Assembly: GCF_002915575.1 (NCBI RefSeq)
Contig: NZ_PQGD01000010.1
Location: 62,001 to 126,000, forward strand
From: Superficieibacter electus
Lineage (GTDB): Bacteria > Pseudomonadota > Gammaproteobacteria > Enterobacterales > Enterobacteriaceae
Direction of reading: 5' to 3'
DNA: 64,000 nucleotides
Part shown: positions 55,981 to 63,497 of the stretch, one piece after another
Position numbering within the stretch: the first letter of the stretch is position 1
How the letters are laid out: every line of letters starts with the position of its first letter
The notes under the pieces: generated by a model
Seen by the model: the letters and a program-made list of their open reading frames with translations, nothing else
Databases searched by the model: none
What the model was told of the DNA's origin: nothing
Position numbers and translations under genes: made by a program

Positions 55981-57608
55981 ACCTGCGCTCGCTTAGATAA
56001 TTCCTGCCTTATCTCACTAATCCGGTCTAACGCTTGTTGAACTTTTGGAGCAATGGGCTTCTGCTCTTGTTCATTAATTCGCTGTCCCCGTTGCTCCTTT
56101 TCTCGCCGTTTAGCAAAAGCGATCAGTTTATGTTTGATGAAGTTAGAAACCACTGGAGTGATTTCCATGGGGTAGTAATTCAGATCTCTGGGCCATTCGT
56201 TAAAACGATCCCGAAATGTATTTGCACACCAGCCATCACTCACCGGCTTTTTGCCCAGCGATACTCGCTGGCGCTGATAAAACTTGATTTGACTCCACCA
56301 GGCTTGTTTCTCAGCCGTGGTCGGTTGTGGCTGAACTTTCCCCAGCTTCTTGAGCTTACGTCCGGAGTCGGTATCAATGTCCTCACCTGCCAGGGGCTTA
56401 TGCCCACATTTTGGGCAGACGTAAACGCCAGCTGGTTTCATGTAGTGGCATTGCGAGCACTCATGCGGCAGCTTTTCTTCGCGTTCTTCAGCTACGCGGC
56501 GCGCACTTTCCTCCATACCGTCAGATTTACCCGGGAGATCGTCATACTCAATAGAATCCGGGTATCCCAGGCGGTGCACAGTGCCACTGTGATCGAAGAT
56601 AAGGCAGGATTCTTTACCCGGAGCTGTGCGCAGGCCCCGGCCGAGCGCCTGCAACCAGCGAATTTCACTTTTGGTTGGCCTGGCATAGATGATGCAGCGA
56701 ACGTCGCTATCGAAGCCGGCCACCAGCACGCCAACACTGACAATGATTTTTGTCGCACCCTTTTCAAAGCGGTGAATGATTGTCTGCCGTTCGTCCGCTG
56801 GCGTGTCGGCGGTCATAACCTCAGCGTGAACACCCGCCTGATTAAACTGGATTGTCAGGAAATTGGCGTGGTTTACGTTGACGCAGAATGCAATTGTCGG
56901 CAGGTCCCGGCCATTTTCCAGCCAGTTCTGTACGATGTCGCCCACCAGCGTCGAGCCGCACATGATCTCCGCCAGTTGCGCTTCGTTGTAGTCAGTGCCG
57001 AAATGCAGCGATGGGCAAGTTTTAACCCCTTTCAGATCCGGCTTAGTCGGTGCGTAAAATTCGTATTTGCTCAGATCACCGCGCTGAATCAGCTCGCCGA
57101 TAGTGGTTGGCTTAATCAGTCGTTCATAGTATTTGCCCAGGAATGGGGAAAATGGTGTACCCGACAGGCCGATAACTTTCACGCCCTTAGCGCGCAGGCG
57201 TTCAATATCCCGCAGGATGCGTTTTTTTCGCAGGTGCGCTTCGTCGATAATCAGCAGATCGATGTCGTCTGGAAACACACGACGAATCAGTGTGTCGGCG
57301 CTTGCAATCTGAATTTTCAGAGACGGATCATAGTTCGGGTGATCAGCCCAGATATAACCGATTTCGTCACCCGGCAACCCATACTCAACAAATCGGTTAG
57401 CCGTTTGAGTAATGAGGATCTGGTATGGAGCGCAAAACATTACTCGCATGCCACGGCTGACGAACCCGGCAACGATGAAGGCAGCCAGACCTGTTTTACC
57501 GCTGCCGGTCGGAGCGTAAACCATAAAGCTGTCGTGTGCCTTCCAGTTACGGCGCAACATGTTAAGCGCGCGCTCCTGTGCAAAATTCGGTGTGATCGTC
57601 AGCTGCAT
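55977..57608 (-). CDS. DEAD/DEAH-box superfamily 2 helicase
   Basis: 543 residues from MQLTITPNFAQERALN at 57608; upstream codons of the open frame lack support. Motif I YAPTGSGKTGL, motif II LLIIDEAH, motif III LSGTPF, motif VI QALGRGLRTAP, then a zinc finger CSQCHYMKPAGVYVCPKCGH (about 397-416). It forms with the primase the replication pair typical of P27-like lambdoid prophages. Confidence 0.92.
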   Translation of the reverse strand: MQLTITPNFAQERALNMLRRNWKAHDSFMVYAPTGSGKTGLAAFIVAGFVSRGMRVMFCAPYQILITQTANRFVEYGLPGDEIGYIWADHPNYDPSLKIQIASADTLIRRVFPDDIDLLIIDEAHLRKKRILRDIERLRAKGVKVIGLSGTPFSPFLGKYYERLIKPTTIGELIQRGDLSKYEFYAPTKPDLKGVKTCPSLHFGTDYNEAQLAEIMCGSTLVGDIVQNWLENGRDLPTIAFCVNVNHANFLTIQFNQAGVHAEVMTADTPADERQTIIHRFEKGATKIIVSVGVLVAGFDSDVRCIIYARPTKSEIRWLQALGRGLRTAPGKESCLIFDHSGTVHRLGYPDSIEYDDLPGKSDGMEESARRVAEEREEKLPHECSQCHYMKPAGVYVCPKCGHKPLAGEDIDTDSGRKLKKLGKVQPQPTTAEKQAWWSQIKFYQRQRVSLGKKPVSDGWCANTFRDRFNEWPRDLNYYPMEITPVVSNFIKHKLIAFAKRREKEQRGQRINEQEQKPIAPKVQQALDRISEIRQELSKRAQV

Positions 57609-58025
57609 TGTGCGGACCCCGCGGTAATGAGATAATAATTTTGTGATGTGGTTTTCACGTATCCCCCTCACATGGCTGGTGGCCTCCCCAAAAGTTGCCA
57701 GCCTCCCTTCTGATTCAGCCCCCCTGAAAATTACTCTTCCAGAAAGAACCCTCTGAACATTTGACTGCTGCGTACTACTTAGCTGATACAGGCGTTTTTT
57801 TAAAACCCCTTTGAGACAGAGATCTACTTAACCTATGAATCTTTCCTGTTGGAAAAGGACACGGTTCCTGCCCCTACACCCAATCCCCCCTAACCCCCCT
57901 TTCCCTCTCCCCCATAGAAATGTACTACCTAACTAGTACGAATGAGGTTTTGAGTCAGTTTGTTGCCTGCCTGAACAGGCACCTTTAAGCCTGTTTCTGT
58001 TCGGATACCTTTAAACCCGAAATCG
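57609..58025. other. 417-base non-coding region with G-rich transcript
   Basis: No gene supported. The minus strand, which is the transcribed sense, carries six G-runs over 57871-57913 (runs of 5, 3, 6, 6, 3 and 4 G with loops of 2-4 bases), a strong G-quadruplex candidate. A hairpin GCCTG...CAGGC lies near 57967-57979. The region precedes helicase and primase and could hold the replication origin. Confidence 0.5.
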
Positions 58026-58310
58026 TCAGTAGCGCGGTCGCGTTCCAGCCAGGGGAGGTTCGGCGGTATACCCCTGTAAAGCCCTGCCCTGATTTATCAC
58101 AAACAAGCGAAGCCGGGTATTTGCTTCATGCCTTGCCCGGTTGTCTTTTCGGTATGAAACTGGCTCAGCATCGAAAGTTTCCTGATACACCGCCGCATAA
58201 CGTTGAATTGCTTTTTGCCTTGCAGTGGGAGTCAGGCGATGTAACTGCTCCTGAATCCACTCGAAATCTGCTTGGCAAAAAGATGACGGTAATTCCAGTT
58301 GAGAAATCAA
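58026..58310 (-). CDS. Small phage protein downstream of Cro, unknown
   Basis: 94 residues if started at TTG 58310, which has AGGA six bases upstream right after the Cro stop; an in-frame ATG at 58409 would overlap Cro by 89 bases. The sequence (ELPSSFCQADFEWIQEQLHRLTP) is common downstream of cro in P27-like phages and may be a regulatory or replication protein, function unknown. Confidence 0.6.
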   Translation of the reverse strand: MISQLELPSSFCQADFEWIQEQLHRLTPTARQKAIQRYAAVYQETFDAEPVSYRKDNRARHEANTRLRLFVINQGRALQGYTAEPPLAGTRPRY

Positions 58311-58320
58311 ATTCAGTCCT

Positions 58321-58548
58321 TCAGATGATTTCAATTGGATGTGGGAAAAGCTCAGGTAAATCTGGCCGAATTTGGTGAGCACTAATTTGACCGCCAGCCG
58401 CAGCCACAATCCTTAAAACATGCTCAGCCTTAACCCTTTTTCCATGACGCCATTTCCAAACTGTGGCCTGCGATACACCGCACAATTTTGCTAATGCGCC
58501 CTGGCTGCCAGCGCAGCTAATAGCAATGTCAATCGGTTCTGAAATCAT
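58321..58548 (-). CDS. Cro/YdaS-type repressor
   Basis: 75 residues with one helix-turn-helix: AISCAGSQGALAKLCGVSQATVWKWRHGKRV. The WKWR turn is the YdaS/Cro type. Divergent from the CI-type repressor, as in lambda; first gene of the right early operon. Confidence 0.9.
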   Translation of the reverse strand: MISEPIDIAISCAGSQGALAKLCGVSQATVWKWRHGKRVKAEHVLRIVAAAGGQISAHQIRPDLPELFPHPIEII

Positions 58549-58560
58549 AAAACCCCCTTA

Positions 58561-58615
58561 GTAATAATTATTACTTTAGCGATTAAGTATGGTTGTAGCA
58601 AGGTTAATAATTACT
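58561..58615. promoter_or_regulatory. Operator region between Cro and repressor
   Basis: A perfect 14-base palindrome GTAATAATTATTAC (58561-58574) and a related site AGTAATTATTAAC read on the minus strand (58602-58615) lie 28 bases apart in the divergent promoter region. Both half-sites are GTAAT. They are the likely binding sites of repressor and Cro. Confidence 0.7.
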
Positions 58616-58671
58616 TTTTGACTTACCTATTTGTATGGGCTACATTTTTAACAACTTTTGGAGTATTCGAT

Positions 58672-59370
58672 ATGACAAACAATTCTTTCGCGGACAGATT
58701 GTCCGAAGCGATGAAAACAGCAGGGTTAACACAGGCATCTCTTGCAGAGTCGGTGGGGATGTCACAATCAAGCATATGGAAGTTAACTTCCGGAGCAGCT
58801 TCAGGCTCAAGAAAAACAGTTGAGTTAGCCAAGGCACTCAAAGTAAGACCTGAGTGGCTGGCTTCTGGGGAACTTCCCAGAGATGATTCAAACCCGGCTA
58901 CCATGGTTTCGACCACTCCCCCTCCATTACCAGGAACATTTCGCATCGATCTGCTTGACATACAGGCAAGTGCGGGGCCGGGAACATACCTTTCTTCGGA
59001 GTTCGTAGATACTATAAGAGCAATCGAGTTCACAGAAGAACATGCCAGAAGTATGTTTGGTAACCGCTCTGCCTCTGCTATCAAAGTCATAACAGTCCGC
59101 GGAGACAGCATGGAAGGAACAATTGACCCTGGAGACTTTGTTTTCGTTGATACAACAATAAATTACTTTGAGGGTGATGGTATCTATGTCTTTGTTTTCG
59201 GTAAAACTATCCATATTAAACGCTTGCAAATGCAGAAAAACTCACTAGTAGTGCTCTCTGACAACAAGCTTTATAGCTCATGGGAGATTGACGCTTCTGA
59301 TGAAGATCAATTTCATGTTTTAGCGAAAGTTCTGGTTAAACAGTCGCCTGCCTTCAAAAGATTTGGATAA
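58672..59370 (+). CDS. CI-type phage repressor (HTH plus S24 peptidase)
   Basis: 232 residues from ATG 58672 with TTTTGGAG upstream. N-terminal helix-turn-helix (LTQASLAESVGMSQSSIWKL, about 19-38) and C-terminal S24 domain with the nucleophile serine in VRGDSMEG and lysine in IHIKRLQ. The self-cleavage Ala-Gly is in QASAGPG. RecA-stimulated cleavage after DNA damage should induce the prophage. Confidence 0.95.
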   Translation: MTNNSFADRLSEAMKTAGLTQASLAESVGMSQSSIWKLTSGAASGSRKTVELAKALKVRPEWLASGELPRDDSNPATMVSTTPPPLPGTFRIDLLDIQASAGPGTYLSSEFVDTIRAIEFTEEHARSMFGNRSASAIKVITVRGDSMEGTIDPGDFVFVDTTINYFEGDGIYVFVFGKTIHIKRLQMQKNSLVVLSDNKLYSSWEIDASDEDQFHVLAKVLVKQSPAFKRFG

Positions 59371-59385
59371 GATGAAGATCACATA

Positions 59386-59411
59386 AAAGACCGCTTAGGC
59401 GGTCTTTTTTT
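59386..59411 (+). terminator. Terminator after the repressor gene
   Basis: AAGACCGC TTAG GCGGTCTT followed by eight T, 16 bases after the repressor stop. Confidence 0.85.
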
Positions 59412-59525
59412 TGCTTAGCAAACAACAAATTAAAACCAAAGTAAAAAATAAAACCACTTTAGTGGTTGACCAAGGAATCATTTCAAGCCATGCTTATTAA
59501 AACTTAAGTAATTGAGGGCTTGAAG

Positions 59526-59849
59526 ATGGAAGTTGCAATCACCAAAAAATTCTTTCAAATCGTAGATATTCCTGATTATCGCTACCCTGGCAATAAAGAT
59601 GCGATCATGAATATCGATTTCAATAGCGTCGCTACTGATTGTGATACTAAAACTATCTCCCTGCTGGAAGCGATTAACATCTTAGGTATTAATATTCTTA
59701 ACGAAACTGACGGGAAGAAAACTGATAGCAGTAAGATTTCTATGTTATCAGGCATTATCTGTGACTTAGCGGAACTTGCAATTGCCACCAACAAAATATC
59801 TCAATCCGCTGCTTATTCTTCAGGTTATAAGGATGCAGAAAATGTCTGA
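59526..59849 (+). CDS. Unknown early phage protein
   Basis: 107 residues from ATG 59526 with GAGG upstream. Helical C-terminal part (ISMLSGIICDLAELAIATNKISQ). It is the first gene of the left early operon; no family recognised. The stop overlaps the next start region. Confidence 0.6.
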   Translation: MEVAITKKFFQIVDIPDYRYPGNKDAIMNIDFNSVATDCDTKTISLLEAINILGINILNETDGKKTDSSKISMLSGIICDLAELAIATNKISQSAAYSSGYKDAENV

Positions 59850-60030
59850 TATCACATTGCAAAAAGCGGCAACTAAGGCTTACCAGGCTGAGATTGTTGC
59901 GAGGATGCTTGAGAACTATCCTCATAAAATGACCGACTCAGAGGTGGAATCCGTTGCATCAATTTTGGTAGATCTCATTAGTCCGGTGGCTGCTTACCTT
60001 ATTGAGGAAGAGTCCAAAAACCCTGCTTAA
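59842..60030 (+). CDS. Small unknown early phage protein
   Basis: 62 residues, all-helical, starting MSDITLQKAATKAYQ, with AAGGA upstream inside the preceding gene. No function known. Confidence 0.6.
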   Translation: MSDITLQKAATKAYQAEIVARMLENYPHKMTDSEVESVASILVDLISPVAAYLIEEESKNPA

Positions 60031-60097
60031 AAATAAATTAGTCATTTTAATCACAGGAATAATTCTGGGGATTCCTGCAATCAAATTAAGGTGAATC

Positions 60098-60196
60098 ATG
60101 ATTAATCCACAAGCATTTAAAACAGCAAAATTATTGGCATCATCAGGTTACTGGGACATAGCTTTGCTTTTCCTTCGTAAGGCATATGGGAGATGA
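60098..60196 (+). CDS. Very small early phage protein
   Basis: 32 residues: MINPQAFKTAKLLASSGY to RKAYGR. AAGGTG lies upstream of ATG, and the stop overlaps the next start (ATGA), which supports real translation. Confidence 0.55.
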   Translation: MINPQAFKTAKLLASSGYWDIALLFLRKAYGR

Positions 60197-60564
60197 ATAT
60201 GGATAATGTAATAAACACATATCGCCGCCGAATCATGAAGGCCGCATTAATACGCCACCAACGTAAAACAGGTAGTACCTGCATTATTATCCATCTCCCT
60301 AAAGGTGGAATTAGCACAATTGAGTTAACAGAAATTTTACTGGATGGGCTGTTACGTAAATTCGAACGACTTGCAATCAGTGAATATGGAAATGTCGAAG
60401 GTGTAAAAGCTATTAAGGGAATCTACAGCAGATCTGTAGATGTAAATGGCTGCGGTGAATTTCTGACAGAAAGCGGGAAGGAGTTAATCGACGAGTTTAT
60501 TTCTGAGCTGGTGGAGTTCGTCAAAAACCAGAAACCAGTTACTGCGGAGACCAGCAATGGCTAA
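60193..60564 (+). CDS. Unknown early phage protein
   Basis: 123 residues, starting MNMDNVINTYRRRIMKAAL. Four-base overlaps with both neighbours. Alternating beta strand and helix pattern; no family recognised. Confidence 0.6.
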   Translation: MNMDNVINTYRRRIMKAALIRHQRKTGSTCIIIHLPKGGISTIELTEILLDGLLRKFERLAISEYGNVEGVKAIKGIYSRSVDVNGCGEFLTESGKELIDEFISELVEFVKNQKPVTAETSNG

Positions 60565-60811
60565 TCAACAAACAATGCTCTATCAGGGTGTGCATATTCC
60601 ACGGCCTGTATTGAACGTGGATCTGCATGTGCTTCCTGACTTTACCGGCCGTGTTGTTCTTTATATCGAGAACGGGAAAGTTAAATGCGACCGTCGGTTA
60701 CTTGAAGAGGAACATATTTGCGCTTTAGACACTTTTATTGAAATGGCGCGTGAAATGGAGTTACGGATACAGGAGGTAGCTGGTGGCACTGACAGCGATA
60801 CGAATTCCTGA
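60557..60811 (+). CDS. Unknown early phage protein
   Basis: 84 residues, starting MANQQTMLYQGVHIPRPVLN, strand-rich. Overlaps the ParE-like gene by 29 bases. No function known. Confidence 0.55.
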   Translation: MANQQTMLYQGVHIPRPVLNVDLHVLPDFTGRVVLYIENGKVKCDRRLLEEEHICALDTFIEMAREMELRIQEVAGGTDSDTNS

Positions 60812-61004
60812 ATGGGTTCACGGGCAGGCAGTACACATTCTTCGCCAATACAGGGCCGGGAGAATACATCCCCGCCGTATGCACAAGACAGGCTATCTGA
60901 GTCTGAAAGTTAATCTGCGCTGGCGGCTGTTGTCCCGCGATGGCGGCCAGAACTGGGCAGTAATGAGTCACGAACGATATAGCAAATTAAAGGATAGAAA
61001 ATGA
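60783..61004 (+). CDS. ParE-like toxin-domain protein
   Basis: 73 residues from GTG 60783 with AGGAGGT upstream. IRIPEWVHGQAVHILRQYRAGRIHPRRM followed by GYLSLKVNLRWRLLSRDGGQNWAVMSHERY fits the ParE-like toxin domain common in enterobacterial prophages. No classical antitoxin gene is adjacent. Whether it is toxic is unknown. Confidence 0.65.
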   Translation: MALTAIRIPEWVHGQAVHILRQYRAGRIHPRRMHKTGYLSLKVNLRWRLLSRDGGQNWAVMSHERYSKLKDRK

Positions 61005-61414
61005 AAAACAACCGCACTAATTCTGCAATTGACCAGGCGATCAGAGTCTATGAGACCCCAGCTGGTCCGTTATTCGTCGCTGCCCGGCATGGCCGTATTA
61101 AAAAATGTTTTACTCGCGATACTGCGATCCGCTACCTCGCTTATTTTATGACTACTCAGGCGTTTGGTATGTCAGGTTTTAAACAGCGGCATCCACGGGT
61201 ACGCATTGATCGTGACGATATGGAAATCTGGCGCGAGAGAGAAACTACCGCTGAGTATCTGTCTGCCCATCAGCGTTGCATGCGCCGTCTGCGTCGAATC
61301 CTTGCCCGCAAACGTGCAATGCAGAAATGGCATGAGCGCTGGGAGTCCATGCATGACCGCTATGTGAAAGACGTTGCTGAGCTTCAGGCCAGTAAACCAG
61401 CGGGGGTGCGCTGA
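61001..61414 (+). CDS. Unknown basic early phage protein
   Basis: 137 residues, arginine-rich in its second half (HQRCMRRLRRILARKRAMQKW). Four-base overlap with the ParE-like gene. No family recognised. Confidence 0.6.
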   Translation: MKNNRTNSAIDQAIRVYETPAGPLFVAARHGRIKKCFTRDTAIRYLAYFMTTQAFGMSGFKQRHPRVRIDRDDMEIWRERETTAEYLSAHQRCMRRLRRILARKRAMQKWHERWESMHDRYVKDVAELQASKPAGVR

Positions 61415-61645
61415 TGGCAAAGAGACGAGGCAGCAAAACTCACCAGGGCTTGTGTGGTGCTAGCACAAGGACACCGACTGACACGAGAGCCAGTTCGTGA
61501 AAATGCTCATTGTAAGCAGTTTGTAGAACAGTTCAGTACAGGTGACGGCAATGTGCAGATGCCACTGAACCGCAGCATGCGCCGTTATGCAAAACACATC
61601 GGGATCGAACTGAAGAAGGTTAGAAAACATGACAATGAAAAATGA
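61414..61645 (+). pseudogene. Split small gene, probable frameshift
   Basis: ATG 61414 (overlapping the previous stop as TGATG) opens a 28-codon frame (MAKRRGSKTHQGLCGAS) ending at 61500. A second frame, +1, runs from about 61454 to 61645 (LAQGHRLTREPVRENAHCKQFVEQFSTG). Joined near 61450 they would give one plausible basic protein of about 76 residues, so a one-base insertion is likely. Confidence 0.4.
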
Positions 61646-62444
61646 AGTTACCAATGCAAGCACTCAGCCAGTGATGAGCAGCAATGAGATTGCCAATCTG
61701 ACCGATAAGAGTAAGTCAGATATCCACGTAGATATCTGGAATATGCTGAAGCAGCTTTATCGCATCGAAAAAGATGATGGAAATATCCATCATCTCAAAA
61801 ATCAGAAGGTTACAGTTATCAGAGGCGTCATAACCTGCTTTGATAATCGCGGTTATGTCTCTGAGTTCTTACTCGATCGCCGCCATACTGAAATCCTGAT
61901 CACCGGGTACGACGTTGTACGCCGTGCATCCGTTATTGACCGCTGGTTCTCTCTTGAATCAGGCGAGGCGCAGCCACGCATTGCAGTTCAACCACCGCAG
62001 CCAGCACCCCCCGCAAGCCACGACATTCTCTCACTTGCCCGTGTAGTAGCCGAGGCAACCGCATCAGCGACGATGAAGGCTGTAATGGAAGTGAGCGGCG
62101 CTAACCTGATTGCTGCTGCGCCTGCATCCCAAGCACTTCAGCCGACGCAGATCGGCGCTGGCGCTGAATTTGTGAATACCGATTCTGAATTTACACCAGT
62201 ACACAAGGTGTCATGGGAAACCGGGCTGTCCGATCCATCCTGCCGTCGCCTTGTTCAGTTCGCAAACCTGCCATCCAGACAACTATTGGGCGTTCGCGGC
62301 CTGTGCGTGCATCGTGAATCATTCCTGCATGCCTTTCAGGTGCTGCTGGAAGAATCCGTTCGCCCAACCGGTAAGCGCAAGCGCTGGCAGCATCCTGAGT
62401 TCGGCGGTTTTATTCTGCGTAAGGAGGTTTCCAGTGGCGAATAG
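61629..62444 (+). CDS. Rha-family phage regulatory protein
   Basis: 271 residues. The N-terminal Rha domain has MSSNEIANLTDKSKSDIHVDI and ITGYDVVRRASVIDRWFSLE (about 15-114), then a Pro/Ala linker and a C-terminal DNA-binding-like region ending in a conserved RKRWQHPEFGGFILR. Rha was found in phi80 as a gene that interferes with growth in some hosts lacking IHF. Confidence 0.8.
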   Translation: MTMKNEVTNASTQPVMSSNEIANLTDKSKSDIHVDIWNMLKQLYRIEKDDGNIHHLKNQKVTVIRGVITCFDNRGYVSEFLLDRRHTEILITGYDVVRRASVIDRWFSLESGEAQPRIAVQPPQPAPPASHDILSLARVVAEATASATMKAVMEVSGANLIAAAPASQALQPTQIGAGAEFVNTDSEFTPVHKVSWETGLSDPSCRRLVQFANLPSRQLLGVRGLCVHRESFLHAFQVLLEESVRPTGKRKRWQHPEFGGFILRKEVSSGE

Positions 62445-62850
62445 CGAATTGCATCCGGACCACCAGCAGGCGCTGACATGGGTATGCGATGCCTACCTGT
62501 TCTATCTGGTCAGTCTGCACCGTCGCCCGGTTTACCGCCACCAGCACGGCGATATTTCACTTAATCAGCCAGCGCTACGAGAGTTTATTGATACCTACCT
62601 TCTGGACAAAGGGTGGGGTCCTGAACGACGTGTGGTGCGCTACACCCACTTGCTGGATTTCAAAGCGCATGTGGACGGTATTAATTCCAGTTTTATCGAC
62701 TGGGGGACCGTACCAACGTTAACCCCACGCGGTATCCGCTGGATGAACGCCTGCTTCTCCCGCCTGGGCGAAATGGTTAACAGCTATGGCGGGTGGGAGA
62801 GTTATGTTGCAGCAGTTCAGGAGGTGAATACTGATGAAAGTCGACTTTAA
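62434..62850 (+). CDS. Unknown early phage protein
   Basis: 138 residues from GTG 62434, chosen for the strong AAGGAGG seven bases upstream and the overlap with Rha. Starts MANSELHPDHQQALTW; aromatic-rich, no family with known function. Confidence 0.7.
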   Translation: MANSELHPDHQQALTWVCDAYLFYLVSLHRRPVYRHQHGDISLNQPALREFIDTYLLDKGWGPERRVVRYTHLLDFKAHVDGINSSFIDWGTVPTLTPRGIRWMNACFSRLGEMVNSYGGWESYVAAVQEVNTDESRL

Positions 62851-63058
62851 CGATCAAGGGGCGGTTTCGACCATCACTGTGACCAGCACGGTGTTCGAGT
62901 TCCGCAAGCATAACCGTGTGGTCGATACCACACTGTTCTCAACCCCGGCCATAGTTGTAAACCGTACTGGAGTGTTCTTTTTGAGGTCGGTCTTTTCCGG
63001 CAAATCAAGAGACATTCTGCGGGCGTACAAAACTGTTCAAAGAGAAGCTGCGCGATGA
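62834..63058 (+). CDS. Small unknown early phage protein
   Basis: 74 residues, starting MKVDFNDQGAVSTITVTSTV, with AGGAGG upstream in the preceding gene. Strand-rich N-terminus. Overlaps the next start by four bases. Confidence 0.65.
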   Translation: MKVDFNDQGAVSTITVTSTVFEFRKHNRVVDTTLFSTPAIVVNRTGVFFLRSVFSGKSRDILRAYKTVQREAAR

Positions 63059-63201
63059 ATAAAGCATTTGAAATGTACGTGAGACAGCGTTACGGAAGCC
63101 GCTATGACCTGACACGTGATCAGGATGGCTGCTATTGCCGGGAAGTGGTTAAGCGGATGTTTGATGTGTGGTGCCACTGCCGTGGCCTGAGCGTGTTGTG
63201 A
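63055..63201 (+). CDS. Small unknown early phage protein
   Basis: 48 residues, starting MNKAFEMYVRQRYGSRY, with four-base overlap to the previous gene (ATGA). Four cysteines, two as CYC and one in CHC, hint at metal binding. Confidence 0.6.
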   Translation: MNKAFEMYVRQRYGSRYDLTRDQDGCYCREVVKRMFDVWCHCRGLSVL

Positions 63202-63208
63202 GGTGCTT

Positions 63209-63442
63209 ATGCAGACAATAATTCAACTTGAGCCAAACGAGTGGGTTTCTGAAGATCTGCTGATTGCAGTGACAGGTATGAAACGCGGCACGATCACCCG
63301 CGCCCGTAAGAAATCCTGGCTGCTTGGGAGGGAGTATAAGCACGTCTCTCCTGAGGGCGAACCGAAGCCCACCAGCGAGTGCATGTACAACCGTAAGGCT
63401 GTGGATGCGTGGATTGAAGCACAAAAACAACCAATTTGGTGA
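63209..63442 (+). CDS. xis: Excisionase (DUF1233 family)
   Basis: 77 residues from ATG 63209, with GAGGTG upstream. MQTIIQLEPNEWVSEDLLIAV and the C-terminal YNRKAVDAWIEAQ are typical of the phage excisionase family; a winged helix-turn-helix is expected. It lies just before the integrase and helps remove the prophage. Confidence 0.88.
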   Translation: MQTIIQLEPNEWVSEDLLIAVTGMKRGTITRARKKSWLLGREYKHVSPEGEPKPTSECMYNRKAVDAWIEAQKQPIW

Positions 63443-63497
63443 TCGGGCGGTATGAAACAGGTAAGCTTATACCGCTCCTGGACGTCGGGAGGGAAAA

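Noticed and set aside
56034-57635. 533-codon open frame opposite to the helicase gene
   Set aside because: Antisense shadow; the helicase motifs on the other strand are intact and the antisense product has no family features.
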